The notes: generated by a model from the letters alone, not told the origin. DNA of 64,000 nucleotides from Mactromeris polynyma (GCA_032209605.1 JASFXZ010000001.1:29826619-29890618), one strand, 5' to 3'. Counted from the first letter of the stretch, positions 28,801-39,160 are shown. Translations and numbers: made by a program.

Positions 28801-31236
28801 TTTACATTTTGCGGGTTAAATCTGTCGCTAGATACAAACCTAGCAACCGAAGTGTTTCATTAATTTACTGACAAGCTACTCCAATAAGTGGCCTTAATTA
28901 TTCGGTGTTTGGATATGTAACGCACAATTGTTAACTTCCCTGAATGTTATGGGTGCTGGACACGTCGCCATGTCGTTATTTCGCACACGAAAATACGGCA
29001 TTGTATTTCAGTCATTTTCTCGACACTTCCGTCGTTCAGTATTTTGCTCTGCGAAATGACGACATATTAGGACGTACGTAGGAAGTGGTTTTTGTTTTAA
29101 ATTCGTTTCATGTATCGTCGGTCGCAGCAATTAATTGACCCCAAATCGTCGTCTTATCTCGTCTGATGTATATTTTAATGAAATCAGCCCATCAATTTTC
29201 ACAACAATGGCTAATGTTATCTTGCCGTTGTTGCTTAATCCACCTGTATATATATAATCACGTATATAGACCTGTGTAATTTTATAACAAATACTGTGTC
29301 AAGCAGCGTAATTGATGAATCATATCTATAAAAACAAAGTATTAAATGTTACAAAGTACTTTATTTTGTTATTAATGTTTAATTTAAAATAAACTTTACC
29401 CATGTCCTAATATTTTGCAAATCGTTTTAGCTGTGGTAGAATCACAAGCACTTATGATTGTGCCCCAGGTACCATTAACTAAAACTTCAATAGCACCCTC
29501 GTAGGACTTAAACTCTACTACAGTACTACTACCATGAGCAAGTCGGACCTCTGTAGCTAAACCGTTCACTGCAAAGGTAAAGAAAAATTGTATTAAGAAC
29601 ACATTCTTAAATATCAAATCATTATTAGCTGAATGAGCGACTATATGTGACACACTTTTCATGTCATACTTGTCTCATTTTGTATGTGACTTGTCAGTTC
29701 TATATGGTATAAATTATACGAACGCTTCACGGTTTGGTATCATAGCGAACACACCAAATATATGTTTATAACAGAAACGATACCAGAATGACATAAAATA
29801 ATTTTATATAAAATATATCGGTAGTTGATATATCTGATAAACACACTGTCATTATCACTGGTTTGCGAATTGGTTTTTCATGGTGAAGGGGCGCATGAAC
29901 GCATATTATGCAGGAATCTCAAGATCCAAAAAAAATTTGCAAAATAAAAGTTACAAACTTCTATGAAAGCGAAAATAAAGGGAAGCACTTGCAAGAACCA
30001 TTCAAACCCGGCAACAGCTCATGACGTCACGTAGAACAATCATTGACAGTTGGCACATGACGTCACGTATAATTTTGAATCATTTACATGCAACATATTA
30101 TTTAAAAAAATTGTGAAAAGCATGAGATAAAAATAATTTTGTTTGTTATGGTAATATATCGCGAAAATGAAACAGCTACGCCTCTCATGAAAATCATTTG
30201 TCTGATATTCTCTCGATGCAATTATATTTCGGTCTTCCCCGAAACAAACACATTTCCTTTATTAACTCCACACTTTTCCTTATTTTTACGCTTTTCTTTA
30301 TTTATCTTTATTAATTTACCGGTAGATTATAGTCTGATACATCACCGTGTTAAGCAGTCAGAATATAGAGCTACATGACTTTCAACTAGGTTGGTTATTT
30401 TCTAAAATATAACAATAATAACAAAGCATTCAATAAACTTTAATAACATCGTAAATAAGGTAAATTATTTCGAAGAACTATTTAGCGCGGCACTAGCTCA
30501 TGACGTCATGTAATGACATTGACACTTAATGCATGACATCACACGGAATCTTGAAGCAAATGTGTTTGTTTCGGTGGGAGATCAAATAAATATATCTCGT
30601 GAACACCAGACTTACACTGTGTCGATACAATTATTGTTCGATCTTTCACCGAAACAAATATTCTCTATATATTTCATATCAGTTTCGCCACGAATACGTG
30701 TTGAATGTCAATCGCGAAATAGAGATACTTACTGATCGAAACGATGCTTAACGCCGATAAATTGAACAAATTCAAATCTGAACATACACAAAACTATCAA
30801 TTTGACAGCATTGAAGTATGTGGTTTTACGAGAACAGGAAATGCTTATTCTTCAGATATAGCACCAACGACTTTTATTAATTGTAATACGCGTTAACTTC
30901 AGCCTTATGCAAGAATTGTATTTCAGGCTTAGATATGAGCTCTTGAAACGTATTGTCAAATAAATTTCATCTGTATGAGGAATAACCACACAAAAAAGCA
31001 TTGAGTATTGATATGTATTAACTTACGACCGTGTTAATGGTCGACATTAAATGCCATCGATCGTACTGTTCCGTTGAATTAGGCCACGGTGATGTTGACA
31101 ATTGAGAGATAATGGCAACGTCAATTAAACAAAAACAAGGTTTCAATTCGATTTATTATAACCACAAATAAAAATAATCCAAATGATTACCTTGAGAATA
31201 TTGATACAGTATCAAGCAGATGAATAAAGGCGACAT
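13401..31236 (-). CDS. Long SRCR-EB-EGF single-pass receptor (gene B)
   Basis: Eleven exons, read on the minus strand: 31191-31236 (signal peptide), 29400-29568 and 27964-28121 (SRCR1), 27259-27424 and 25852-26027 (SRCR2), 24709-24831 (EB-like), 19248-19413 and 18401-18579 (SRCR3), 17170-17424 (EGF), 16176-16460 (EGF and membrane span) and 13401-13843 (tail). Every junction has GT-AG and matching phase; the domain blocks are all phase 1-1, so they can be shuffled or lost without shifting frame. The total is 2,166 bases, 721 residues plus stop. The order (secretion signal, cysteine-rich ectodomain, span near residues 541-565, tail of about 148 residues) is that of a scavenger-type cell-surface receptor. 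Its long introns hold two Tc1-like elements. A second plausible start (27,491) lies in front of SRCR2. The splice model is mine; the family assignment is firm for the SRCR and EGF parts. Confidence 0.75.
13844..15780. other. Gene B intron, no features seen
   Basis: AT-rich intron between the tail and transmembrane exons. It is alignable by eye to 2,350-4,450 of gene A, with many small indels that break every frame. I see no gene or element in it. Confidence 0.5.
16176..16460 (-). CDS. EGF and transmembrane exon of gene B
   Basis: A 95-residue exon in phase 1-1. It has a laminin-type EGF (CDDGHYGRKC, CDCELNN, GSCACKSDWTGRRC), a short Thr/Pro/Ser stalk, a hydrophobic span rich in I, L and V ending VCVYKCR, then NPATKG at the donor. 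If the intron is retained the frame adds RLLPTLVF and stops. Gene A keeps the same arrangement (KFLPTIVF and stop), so a very short-tailed isoform is possible in both. Confidence 0.75.
16640..17140. repeat. Degenerate TCAATTATT-type simple repeat in intron
   Basis: Counterpart of the array at 5,200-5,590. Units are variations on tcaattattccttcaattc, between the EGF exon and the transmembrane exon of gene B. Both arrays probably descend from the pre-duplication intron. Confidence 0.75.
17170..17424 (-). CDS. EGF-like exon of gene B (laminin-type plus calcium-binding EGF)
   Basis: An 85-residue exon in phase 1-1. It opens with a laminin/MEGF-type repeat (GFYGPNC, CDCHGHGTDAC, GACYCKPGW). It continues with DIDECSISSETC, a calcium-binding EGF signature, through FICECSPGYKTYGSFCEG. 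In gene A only a mutated stub of this exon is left (about 5,836-5,925). Confidence 0.75.
18401..19413 (-). CDS. SRCR domain 3 exon pair of gene B
   Basis: Exons 19248-19413 (166 bases) and 18401-18579 (179 bases) join in phase 2 (AATGC then GGGAAAT). Motifs are VRLTDGQ, RWGPVC, IICKSLW, LNCEATHTDINQC, NDCHD and VNVRC: six cysteines in group A layout. Exon length and phase match the SRCR2 pair, which suggests internal domain duplication. The equivalent pair is absent from gene A. Confidence 0.75.
19662..21058 (+). mobile_element. Degraded Tc1-like DNA transposon
   Basis: The left end (TA then cactgaacaaaaaaggaaac) is mirrored by a mutated right end (gaagtttcttattttgttta then gaaTA). In between lie Tc1 transposase remnants in shifting frames: RGRPR near 19,850, QTIRNRL near 20,130, ISDES near 20,290, SVMVWAAI near 20,410, SPDLNPIDHVWD near 20,650 and NSMRRRC near 20,800. 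Many frameshifts and stops are present. A SINE body interrupts it at about 19,885-20,030. Confidence 0.75.
19885..20030 (+). repeat. SINE body inserted in the Tc1 remnant
   Basis: The stretch from gagagaatacgt through gggaacgccacata, caagacaatacctcc, ggaaaaacaacaatcca and aggcacttaaggagg to ggaacagaggcac matches the reverse complement of the copies near 51,010 and 58,598. It splits the conserved Tc1 segment between RGRPRVPTRG and DRYIMN. Confidence 0.65.
22038..22062. repeat. GA microsatellite
   Basis: A run of gagagagaga type in a gene B intron, embedded in AT-rich sequence without other features. Confidence 0.8.
23000..23110 (+). repeat. tRNA-like head of a SINE copy
   Basis: The stretch gtagtcgatgggtgaagcgc, then a possible anticodon arm, then ggcgcgagtactggttaata. 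The last motif is also next to the tRNA-like part of the SINE copies near 51,170 and 58,760. The B box is weak. It ends just before the Tc1 element at 23,126. Confidence 0.45.
23126..24695 (+). mobile_element. Tc1-like DNA transposon, 1.57 kb, TA target
   Basis: Terminal inverted repeats ctgagccaaaaa...agtacccact lie at both ends and are flanked by TA. The length is typical of Tc1 elements. It sits in a gene B intron; its right end is about 11 bases from the 5' splice site of the EB-like exon. The transposase inside is frameshifted. Confidence 0.85.
23413..24379 (+). pseudogene. Tc1-like transposase, frameshifted
   Basis: The likely start is MLRLNNDQRNQAIGML, after which come a paired-type helix-turn-helix region, GRPRVTT, and the DDE catalytic residues: FSDESRF (first D), LMHDNAHPHTA (second D) and PDLNPIEHIWDELGRR (E). 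The frame ends MRRRIMTCIE. Two breaks separate the halves. One is a one-base type shift in a G run near 23,908. The other is a loss of about 10 bases near 23,960, where other copies encode SVMVWGG. The open frame upstream of 23,413 probably is not part of the protein. Confidence 0.8.
24709..24831 (-). CDS. EB-like cysteine module exon of gene B
   Basis: A single 123-base exon in phase 1-1 with cysteines spaced ESCTSDDICVAVANAVC, then DNICKCRHGY and a final MCTG. This resembles the EB module (six to eight cysteines) found in invertebrate secreted and membrane proteins. The acceptor (attgcag) is clear and the donor is GTAAGATT. A Tc1-like element ends about 11 bases into the following intron. 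Confidence 0.65.
25852..27424 (-). CDS. SRCR domain 2 exon pair of gene B
   Basis: Exons 27259-27424 (166 bases) and 25852-26027 (176 bases) join in phase 2. Motifs in order are MRLTDGDGP, RWGLMC, AICRTLGYQ, VSCNGDE, NQCSF, PFCDN and GVNC, giving six cysteines in the group A layout. Upstream of the acceptor the frame stays open to an ATG at 27,491 and would encode a strongly hydrophobic leader ending IFTAQIYS. So this exon could also be read as a first exon of a shorter product. Confidence 0.75.
27964..29568 (-). CDS. SRCR domain 1 exon pair of gene B
   Basis: Exons 29400-29568 and 27964-28121 join in phase 2 (GGACATGG then A) and form one SRCR fold half each. The first half has the VRL...GAIEVLVNGTWG pattern and ends TICKILGHG; the second has ISC, KEC and VHC cysteines. 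The cysteine that normally pairs with the one after WG is missing (SYVGVQYYASGVHC), so one cysteine would be unpaired. Compared with the paralogous exon 7251-7404, the first exon carries 15 extra bases (five codons). Confidence 0.75.
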
Positions 31237-32204
31237 TGTTGATCTGAAATGTGTATAAATGGAAGATTTCATTATATGGAAACTAAGTTAATGTCAATAT
31301 ACATGTATATATACTGGTAAAATGAGCTAACACTCCATAGTATATGTCTAGAATCATGTTTGACTGTGAAAATACGATTGCGATTTTCAAAAAAGTGGAC
31401 AATATACTACATGACATTTACATACATTATAACATTCAATATTTTCTGTATGTCTTTAGTGTCTGACGTGATGGGATTTTCCATGCACATCTCTCATTAG
31501 CACATTATAAGAGTATTCATTTAAACATTCCATGCATTTTGTGTGGGGTGAACTTAGATTTACCAATGTCCGTCTGTCAGTAGATCTTTTGTCCGTCCAT
31601 CCGTCCGAAAAACTGGTGTCATTTATATCTCCTGAACCGTTGGAAATACAATCTTCAAACATTTGAAATTCTGCACCTTGGGTTTCGCTGCCATCTTCAC
31701 CAAGAGAAAAAATGGATAAGGGTGTTGACCCCCATGATTGAGTGGGGGACGCCTGCTTCCTGTGGACACATTTCTAGTTTACTAAAGAAATCTAATCCGT
31801 TGCCACATATGTGGACGTGTAACTTACCGTACTAAAAGGACATAATCTTGGTGTGCTATTTCAAAGTTAGTCTGACCTTTCATTTGATCATTAAATGCAG
31901 TTCATTCTGATATTGCACATTTAAACAACTTACTCATGAGCGTACGAGGAACAATGTGAAATAGTTAATATTTTCAGAATCTTCTTCTCCTAGAATTGCT
32001 GAAAATTATTCATATGGGTGTGCATAGACGACTATCAAATGAATGGTGCTCTTTTATTTTCCTTACAGCAGAGGATGATAGTACAATATACACAGGCAGA
32101 AAATATACGTATGTCTGTACAGCTTTCGAAAAAATAGTCCGTTAATAAAGTTAACTGGGAGTTGTATCATGTTCTCCATGCGTTGGCGTGATAATGTTCT
32201 TTTT
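31237..32204. other. 5' flank of gene B, no gene seen
   Basis: Upstream of the signal-peptide exon the sequence aligns by eye with the 5' flank of gene A (8,350-9,110), including gcacatctctcattag, which is interrupted by a foldback insertion only in gene A. It would contain the promoter; I see no definite element. Confidence 0.4.
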
Positions 32205-32690
32205 TCCGGCGTAGCCGTACTAAAATGGTTTTGCGATTTGAATATTCAGTGTTTTGTAAAGCCATCAAATATTACGTTAACCATCAAGGCAATTTCGCGC
32301 AATTTCTCTTCAATTTTAAAATATGTGTAACCTTGAAGCAGATTGGTTAACATTTTGTAGAGTGTATTTCAAGATTTATCCAGTAAGTAGAATTGTCTGG
32401 TGTTGGAATTAAGTAAACTTTCTTGGTTTTACGTACCAGTCGCGAACATTTATATTGTTTTAGTTATATAGATCGCTATGTAACAAGCTTATTAACATGG
32501 AGTTCACGACTTATGCAATAAGTAATGATGAACTATATTGAAACAGACTATACTGTGTCTATGACTAACCCATCCTCGGTACCCAGGCTATTCATAACAT
32601 TATCATAATGTATGTTATAATGTTATGAATAACCTGGGTACCGAGGATGTGACTAACCGCACTACGGAGTTATTTGTATCCAGTCTCCTA
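32205..32690 (-). repeat. Inverted copy of the receptor 3' flank
   Basis: The reverse complement matches positions 1-430 and 11,610-12,030 (ends gagttatttgtatccagt, matching actggatacaaataactc at position 1). It lies upstream of gene B, so gene B is bracketed by the same sequence in opposite orientations. A 79-base foldback is inserted in it. Confidence 0.8.
32571..32649. mobile_element. 79-base foldback element with 9-base target duplication
   Basis: Arms 32,571-32,603 and 32,617-32,649 are 33 bases each with one mismatch, around a 13-base loop. The nonamer TGACTAACC stands directly on both sides (32,562-32,570 and 32,650-32,658). Paralogous sites near 30 and 11,630 have no insert. The termini match those of the 376-base element at 8,548. 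Nine-base duplications are typical of Mutator-like elements; the family is not proven. Confidence 0.85.
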
Positions 32691-33133
32691 CGCAGTTACT
32701 CTCCTCTAGCATCGGGCGTTTATTCCGATACCTTCATATTCATCCTCTGCTTTATAACTCCCGAAAAAACTGATATTGTCTATTTTAGACAGGCGAATCA
32801 ACATGCGTCAACAGCCTTTAAGTGAGCCGCTTGCAACGACTCGCTAATGTCCCAAAAGTAGGACAGTATTAAAAATTTGTGTAAATAAAGCTTATGCCAG
32901 TGTGCATTGGATAGACAGCTTTCCCCGTCATAGAAATGGCACTGTGACAATGAAAATTGCTAGAAAAACTAAATAAATCTAACGTTTTGTCGGAATGCCA
33001 AAAGTATACCGATGCCTGTATATGTATAATAATTTATATGCGCTACGTATATCTTAAAATGCGTTATATCATTATTTCGTCTTGGTAGGAAACGTCTTGG
33101 GGGTGAAACGTCAGGAATTCGCACCATTATCCC

Positions 33134-33336
33134 TTCTTAGTCTGGAAAGACAAATTACTTTATAGATCCGTCGTCTTGTTTGTTGAACACATGTTTAAGA
33201 ACCTGGCATATTTAAGATACCCTTCATGGAAGAAATACCAATGACTAGTGTTGTTTAAATTTGCCAGGTTCTTAAACATTTGTTCAACACACAAGACGAC
33301 GGATCTATAAAGTAATTTGTCTTTCCAGACTAAGAA
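33134..33336. mobile_element. Foldback element with 74-base arms
   Basis: Arms 33,134-33,207 and 33,263-33,336 are reverse complements with two mismatches, separated by about 55 bases. Weaker symmetry continues outward (gcaccattatccc against its mirrored counterpart). It has no coding capacity. A non-autonomous inverted-repeat transposon (MITE) is the likely class. Confidence 0.8.
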
Positions 33337-33429
33337 TGGTTACTGGTGCGGGAAGCACAAACACACAGCTTTGATGTAAACACTCTATATAGTTCGTGAC
33401 ACAATTACTAAACAGAACTTTACACAATG

Positions 33430-34170
33430 TATAAACAAAACAACGTAAACTATACCTTTAATTGTAGCCAAAGAATTAACACGTTTCTAAATCATCCATA
33501 CGGCAATAATTTATCCTGCATTAAAGACAGAGTCAATGTAATATTTGGGATTGTCGAAAGTATGCCAACCACCATGAACGAATATCCCTGTTAATAGTGG
33601 TATATATCAAATGAAGAGGTGAATAAAAACAGAGTAATGTAAAATTTATTACGTAGTACCCGTTCACTCATGAGTTTTAGTATACTCAACACAAAAGAAA
33701 CGTACCATTTTATTGTCAATTAGTGATAATATTTCTTGATCTGATACTAAGAGACAGCATATGCAGAAAACAGAAGAAATTATAACAGGGAGATACAATC
33801 TGACAGTAACATTATGAATATCGATATTTTTTTCTTAGAAACATTAGAAATAGTGTGTCCTAACACTTTGATGTACAACTTTTATACGTCAAAATAGTGC
33901 ATATTTCTTTTGGTTGAGTATAGATAAGATAAAATGTGTTATAAATTATTCTATCGTATTGAAGTTTCGTAATAATTAGATTCAACATGTTGTCCACTAA
34001 AAATGTGTACGAATTCGAATACTGTCATGAATTAATACTTAACAAACATAGGATGTTTAGTGAATATGATTTACACACATACGAGTGCTAGTAATTCATG
34101 TATAATATAACTGGCATTGTTTGAAATAAAAAATATCTTTTAAGAAGATGATCGGCGCAAATTGAAATAA
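33430..34170. repeat. Duplicated non-coding block, paralogous to 10,640-11,460
   Basis: Second copy of the intergenic block. It continues into 34,171-34,811, which aligns with 11,400-12,955 but has only one 66-base unit. The match ends abruptly at 34,811, where transposon-derived sequence begins. Confidence 0.75.
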
Positions 34171-35219
34171 CAGATCAGACACTGAGGATGTGCAAGGGAA
34201 TACATGTATGGGAATAGGGGTGTAAGGAATGGTCTGCTATAAAAACACTAAGGAGGTTTTAGGAGAGCTATAAGAAAGGAAAGTTTAATGGATGGAATAC
34301 ATCACGAAACAAGTCAATTCAGTCAGTAACAAAAAGCCGAAATGGGGGAGAACATGAATATTATATCCAGTAAAATAACTCCACATGGGGAAATGATAAC
34401 TTAACGTACATCTAAAACATAAGTATACATAATAACCAGCGATTTACAGCCTTGGAACTTTCTGTAAAAGTAAATCAAAGGGAAGTAACAAAAATACGCA
34501 TATAGTGACAAACACTTAGTGTTAACGTTATTACCAGTCATTGAATTTTTGTGTCGTCGGCGAAATAAGAAGAGCGTCTAAATATATGATAAGCCTCACG
34601 TGCCCACGCGAAGTGAATGGTGAAGATTTTAGTTTGTCCAATAAAACTTGTTAAATCCTATATATATCTAGAAATTCATTTTACATTCGTAACATATATA
34701 TATATATATTATACACAATGTACACAAACAACTTTTTAAAACAGTCACATGTGCATGAATTATACGGTAGACATACAAAACATTACTCATTTATTTTAAA
34801 GGAACCTTGAATTGAAGCCTTTAACCTGGCTTACCATAGCATGAGCAACCCAAAGCCCACCTAAACCAGGTAAACAAACTACCATTATATCATGTTAGCT
34901 TACCAAGGAAAATTCCCCGGCATACATTCAGGGTTTGATCAAGTTTGTTGAATAAAACCTGGCATCAAATAAATACCATACAGATACACTGGTGATTAAT
35001 AGCTTAGAATACTAGCTAACAGTAATATATGTATCACAATGTTCCTACACCAGGCTGCACAACAAAATATGAAACCTGTAAATGAAATAAACAAATCCAC
35101 ATCAATACCTGTGTGTTGCAGTAACAGTCTGCACTAAACACTAAAGTAATACACAGTTAAATAACTAAAACTATATTTGAACCTATGTAATACAATGTAA
35201 TACTCAACATAACTGTATC

Positions 35220-35480
35220 TCAACAGAACCGCCTAGATGTGGACACCACTGCAGTTCGTATATAGTTGAACAACTTTCTCTGACCCACAGGTGTTAGATG
35301 AACACCATCCCTGGCTATGGTCTGCCCAACACTGTCCACAGACCAGAAACCTTTCAGTGTCCAAAGTGTTGTAGACTGTCCTTTAGGAAATATTTGACAC
35401 AATTGATTATTGAAATTGTCAACTTTATTATTAAATGCTATCTCGTTCACTGGATATCTAATGAACTGTGATGGCTTCAC
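35220..35480 (-). pseudogene. SGNH-hydrolase-like C-terminal fragment
   Basis: An 86-codon frame on the minus strand with VDNFNNQL, WSVDS and RDGVHLTPVGQRKLFNYI. The D-x-x-H block with the following G and L resembles the last catalytic block (Asp and His) of SGNH/GDSL hydrolases. Such domains occur in animal transposon-derived proteins. The GDS block is missing; the fragment is cut at 35,480, just where the Tc1-like transposase region begins. It is probably a transposon remnant of which 34,811-35,220 is the 3' part. Confidence 0.5.
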
Positions 35481-35533
35481 TCTGTACGTTGTCCGAAAAT
35501 TGAAAAAAGTTTTACTTTTTCACTCTTTTCATC

Positions 35534-36572
35534 ATGCCACGCCTGTCTGAAGTTAAAATAAATCAGGCTTTTGGAATGCTTCAGGCGGGAATGACGGCCA
35601 GTGCCGTCGCGCGCAGGTTTGGCTGCTGTCGGAAGACCATACAGAGGCTTGAGATCCGGTACCAACAGACTGGGACTCTTGGCGATCGTCCCCGCCCTGG
35701 TTACCCCCGTGTCACCACCGGAAGAACTGATCGCTACATCACGTTAAAGCACTTGCGTCAGCGTAGGTTGCCAGCCACCGTAACGGCTAGGAGATACGGT
35801 GTGTCATCTCAGACCATCCGTAATCGCTTGCGATGCAACGCTCAGCCAATCAGAGTACGACTCCCACATATCGGTCAAATAATGACGCGACGTCACCGTG
35901 GTGCTAGGTTATTGTGGTCACGACATCATTTGAAATGGAGGCGGGCTGATTGGAACCGAGTTCTCTTTACTGACGAATCTCGGATCACAGTCAGCCATGC
36001 AGATGGTAGGCTACGCATCTACAGGCGTAAAAACGAGAGATTCGCAGATTGTTGTGTTGTTGAGAGGGACAGGTTCGGTGGTGGGGTTGTAATGGTATGG
36101 GGTGGGATCATTGGTAACCGTAAGACTGAGCTAGTAGTTATACAGGGCAAACCTCAATGCACAGCGTTACATTACTGATGTGCTAACTCCTCACGCAATG
36201 CATTTCATTCATCGCCACGGCCCTGGTGTAACACTGCAGCAAGACAATGCCCGCCCACACACAGCCATACTCACAACTCAATACCTGGCTCGAAACAATG
36301 TCGCCGTACTTCCATGGCCTGTGTCTTCCCCTGATCTCAACCCGATAGAACACATCTGGGATGAGCTGGGTCGTAAGGCTAGGGACAACCACCAAATTGA
36401 CAACATTCGAGATCTGACACTGGCTTTACAGCAAGAGTGGAGGAATCTGCCTAACGCACTAATTGTGCGTTACGTCACGTCCATTTCGCCGTTGAATTAT
36501 GGCGTGTATTCGTGCAAATGGTGGCTACACATGATATTACTCATACTTAATACAACTTTGAATCTTTTTTAG
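35534..36572 (+). pseudogene. Tc1-like transposase, one main frameshift
   Basis: The frame starts MPRLSEVKINQAFGMLQAG, with a helix-turn-helix region, GYPRVTTGR, LFTDESR (first D) and VVMVWGGIIG, up to about 36,150. A one-base shift within GGCAAACCTC moves the rest to another frame: QDNARPHTA (second D) and PDLNPIEHIWDELGRK (E). The last 30 codons are also disturbed (after VRYVTS). I could not find matching terminal inverted repeats. It is a different subfamily from the copy at 23,413. Confidence 0.8.
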
Positions 36573-36874
36573 GGAGAGAAATCATTAATCACTAAACATT
36601 TTTAAAAAATAACTTTTCTTCAGATATTTTATTTTGACCCATACCGACTTCGCCATTATCTCACTCGAAAACTTTTTATCCCAGCAAAATTAGGTCAACT
36701 AATTTGGGTTCACAAATGAATAAACTTCATTTACTGTACCACCAACCTTACATATTTCCGGCAATCTGTCTTTGAATATGGTGCGACGTTTCTACATTTG
36801 TTCATTATATGTAGTAAGTGGTATATCATTTCAATGCAATCCACGTTGTATGTCCAACAAGAAAAACAGAAAAG

Positions 36875-36946
36875 ATGGCGAGAAAGACCACTGAAGAAAG
36901 CATCAGGGCCGTCAGTATGATAAATGCTGGTACTCTGATTCAATAG
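36875..36946 (+). pseudogene. Tc1-like N-terminal scrap
   Basis: Reads MARKTTEESIRAVSMINAGT and, three codons later, a stop. This is the first helix region of a Tc1-type transposase. The downstream sequence does not continue the match. Confidence 0.45.
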
Positions 36947-37353
36947 ATAGGACTAACTTTATAAATTAATTGATCAATTCAAACAGAATTTTGAAAATAG
37001 TTATAAAAATATATATTTTTTGTATTATTGACCACTTTTTATTAATATTTCTGGTTGCCAGTCTGTTCAATAGGCCAACATGTGTACACTTGATTGTGTT
37101 CTTATATTTTCATGAAATACCAAGTGGACATTTTTTTTTGTATTTGCGTTTATTTATCGTCGCCACCGGTTTCCCATATGGGCGACGCCTCCAGAAGAAT
37201 GTTAGTCATATTATATTTTTGGAGGATAGTGCATGATACAGAAGATTCCCCAGTTCCAGAAGCACCCCTGGTTCTTTTACGTGCTCGATGTAAAGCATCA
37301 TACACGGAAGCTCAGTTTTTAAAGTCTCGTCCGAAAGACTGTTAGTACGGTCA

Positions 37354-37427
37354 GTGATGGAGCGGGGAATCGAACCAGCGATCCCTGGATTACAAGTCCA
37401 GCGTTTTACCACTGGACCACGGATCCG
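37354..37427 (-). repeat. tRNA-Thr(TGT)-like Pol III sequence
   Basis: On the minus strand it has a perfect A box (TGGTCCAGTGG), an anticodon arm CTGGA-CTTGTAA-TCCAG (anticodon TGT) and a perfect B box (GGTTCGATTCC). The T stem has mismatches and the acceptor stem does not pair well, so it is more likely a SINE head or tRNA pseudogene than a working gene. A related copy lies at 39,168. Confidence 0.55.
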
Positions 37428-37439
37428 CTACGACCATGT

Positions 37440-39160
37440 GAACTTCATAGACCGTTGAATATATACAATATAGACGGTTGAAATAGAGGCCGCTGATTGG
37501 ACGGATTGTGGTGGGCGTGGTCTAATTAGGATATATAAGGAAATCATGGTTTATATTGATACAAAGTTACTTGAAGAAACTTTGGATACCATTTTGACTA
37601 ATCAAACAATGTATTTATGCTTATATAGTGTTTTGTAATGTCAATAATTTAGTTAAAGGGAGACAACTCTTCAAGCGAGGCACATCATTTTTCACCTCAT
37701 CATTAAAAAGATAACTTCCAAGTTCCTAGTACATGTATTTTTTAACTTTATGTTATGTGTGTCAAGATTCTTAAGTTTAATATAAAGGCAGGTAATTAGG
37801 TAAACTAACATTTTAACTAGATTGTTAAAGGGGGACAACTACTATCAGGCAAACTTTCAGCCTGGATGTTCAAAACGAGAATTTGAAACTGTTTTGGATA
37901 TGTTGCAAAGTTTTTATTTCAAATATAGTATACAAATGTAATTCAAATAAATATTTTATATAATATTTGCCAAATTGCTGATATTGTACGTTTTTTATAT
38001 GTGTGTTTTATTTATTATATCATAAAATGCATGTACAATTTGTAGACATTGAAACAATTAGTTTATGATCTATATGTATATGCTTTGTTTAAGAAAATCA
38101 TGTAAGATGAAAATCCCAGGTCTGTGTTCAACAAAATAAGAACAAAGACATTGCATGGAGAGTTTACAGGATATTATCAGGTAATGGAAACATGTTCATA
38201 GTATTGGAAGTGTCTATTTATAAAAGGGGGTCAAAACTTATGACATATTAAGTGAACAAAATGTTTATTCCACAAAAATATGGTATATGTCATTTTTTAC
38301 ACCAAAATTATATAGTACAAATATATCTAAGTCATCCTGCATGACACAAGAACTTCTATATATCTCTTTGTGTAGCATTTTATACATGAATGGTGAATGT
38401 TCTGTGGTAAATTTTGTCATGAGACCTCCTTCAAAAAGTGGAACCCCCTTAAAGTGTGTAATCTAATATAATGGTGGAAGAGTTTATTTCAAATTGATGG
38501 AATGGTATGTTTATGTGTTCATTCATTACAATATTAGAATTACCATTTTAAAACACATTGATGTGTATTTTAATCGTATTGATGAAACTAATGTTTGTCT
38601 TGGAATTAATTTAAATGTTAGAAAAAAGTGATTTTGAAATGTTGCTTTTGGGGAACACCCCTTCTGTTTGTGCATACTTTGACCTTATTTGGTATTGAAT
38701 GTAAGATTTTTTATAAAAACTATGCTATTTATTTTTAGCATGAGATATTGTTCATTTATTTAATGGAAACATTTTGTATTGATTGACAATTATTATAAAA
38801 TGTTGACTGTGATATTCTTGTTCTGGAAGGGGTAGCAGAATAAATTCATCAATGTCTTGTTGTAACTATTTTGTTTTTCTCATCAATATCTTGTTGTGAC
38901 TATTTTATTTTTCTCTGAAGTTCATCAATTCTGTGTTTCTGATATGGTATGTCTTAGACTCTTGTTGGTAAAAATCAAGTGAGAATAAAGAAATGAGACT
39001 TGTGTCATGCTGCCCGGTCACCCATGAACTAGCAATGGACTTGGTATCGCATGTATATACTAGTCAGTCCATTATTGAAGTATTCACATATATAAAACTG
39101 GTAACTTATAAGCATATGGCTTCTGTTTGTGGAGGAGACATGTCTTATAGCATTCTAGAA
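37440..39160. other. AT-rich spacer, nothing coding seen
   Basis: No open frame with recognisable content, no inverted repeats noticed. Two short runs (aaagggagacaact and aaagggggacaact, near 37,655 and 37,827) look like scraps of a common dispersed repeat. Confidence 0.5.

Noticed and set aside
37354..37427. Functional tRNA-Thr gene
   Set aside because: A and B boxes and the anticodon arm are good, but the T stem mismatches and the acceptor stem does not close; kept only as tRNA-like.
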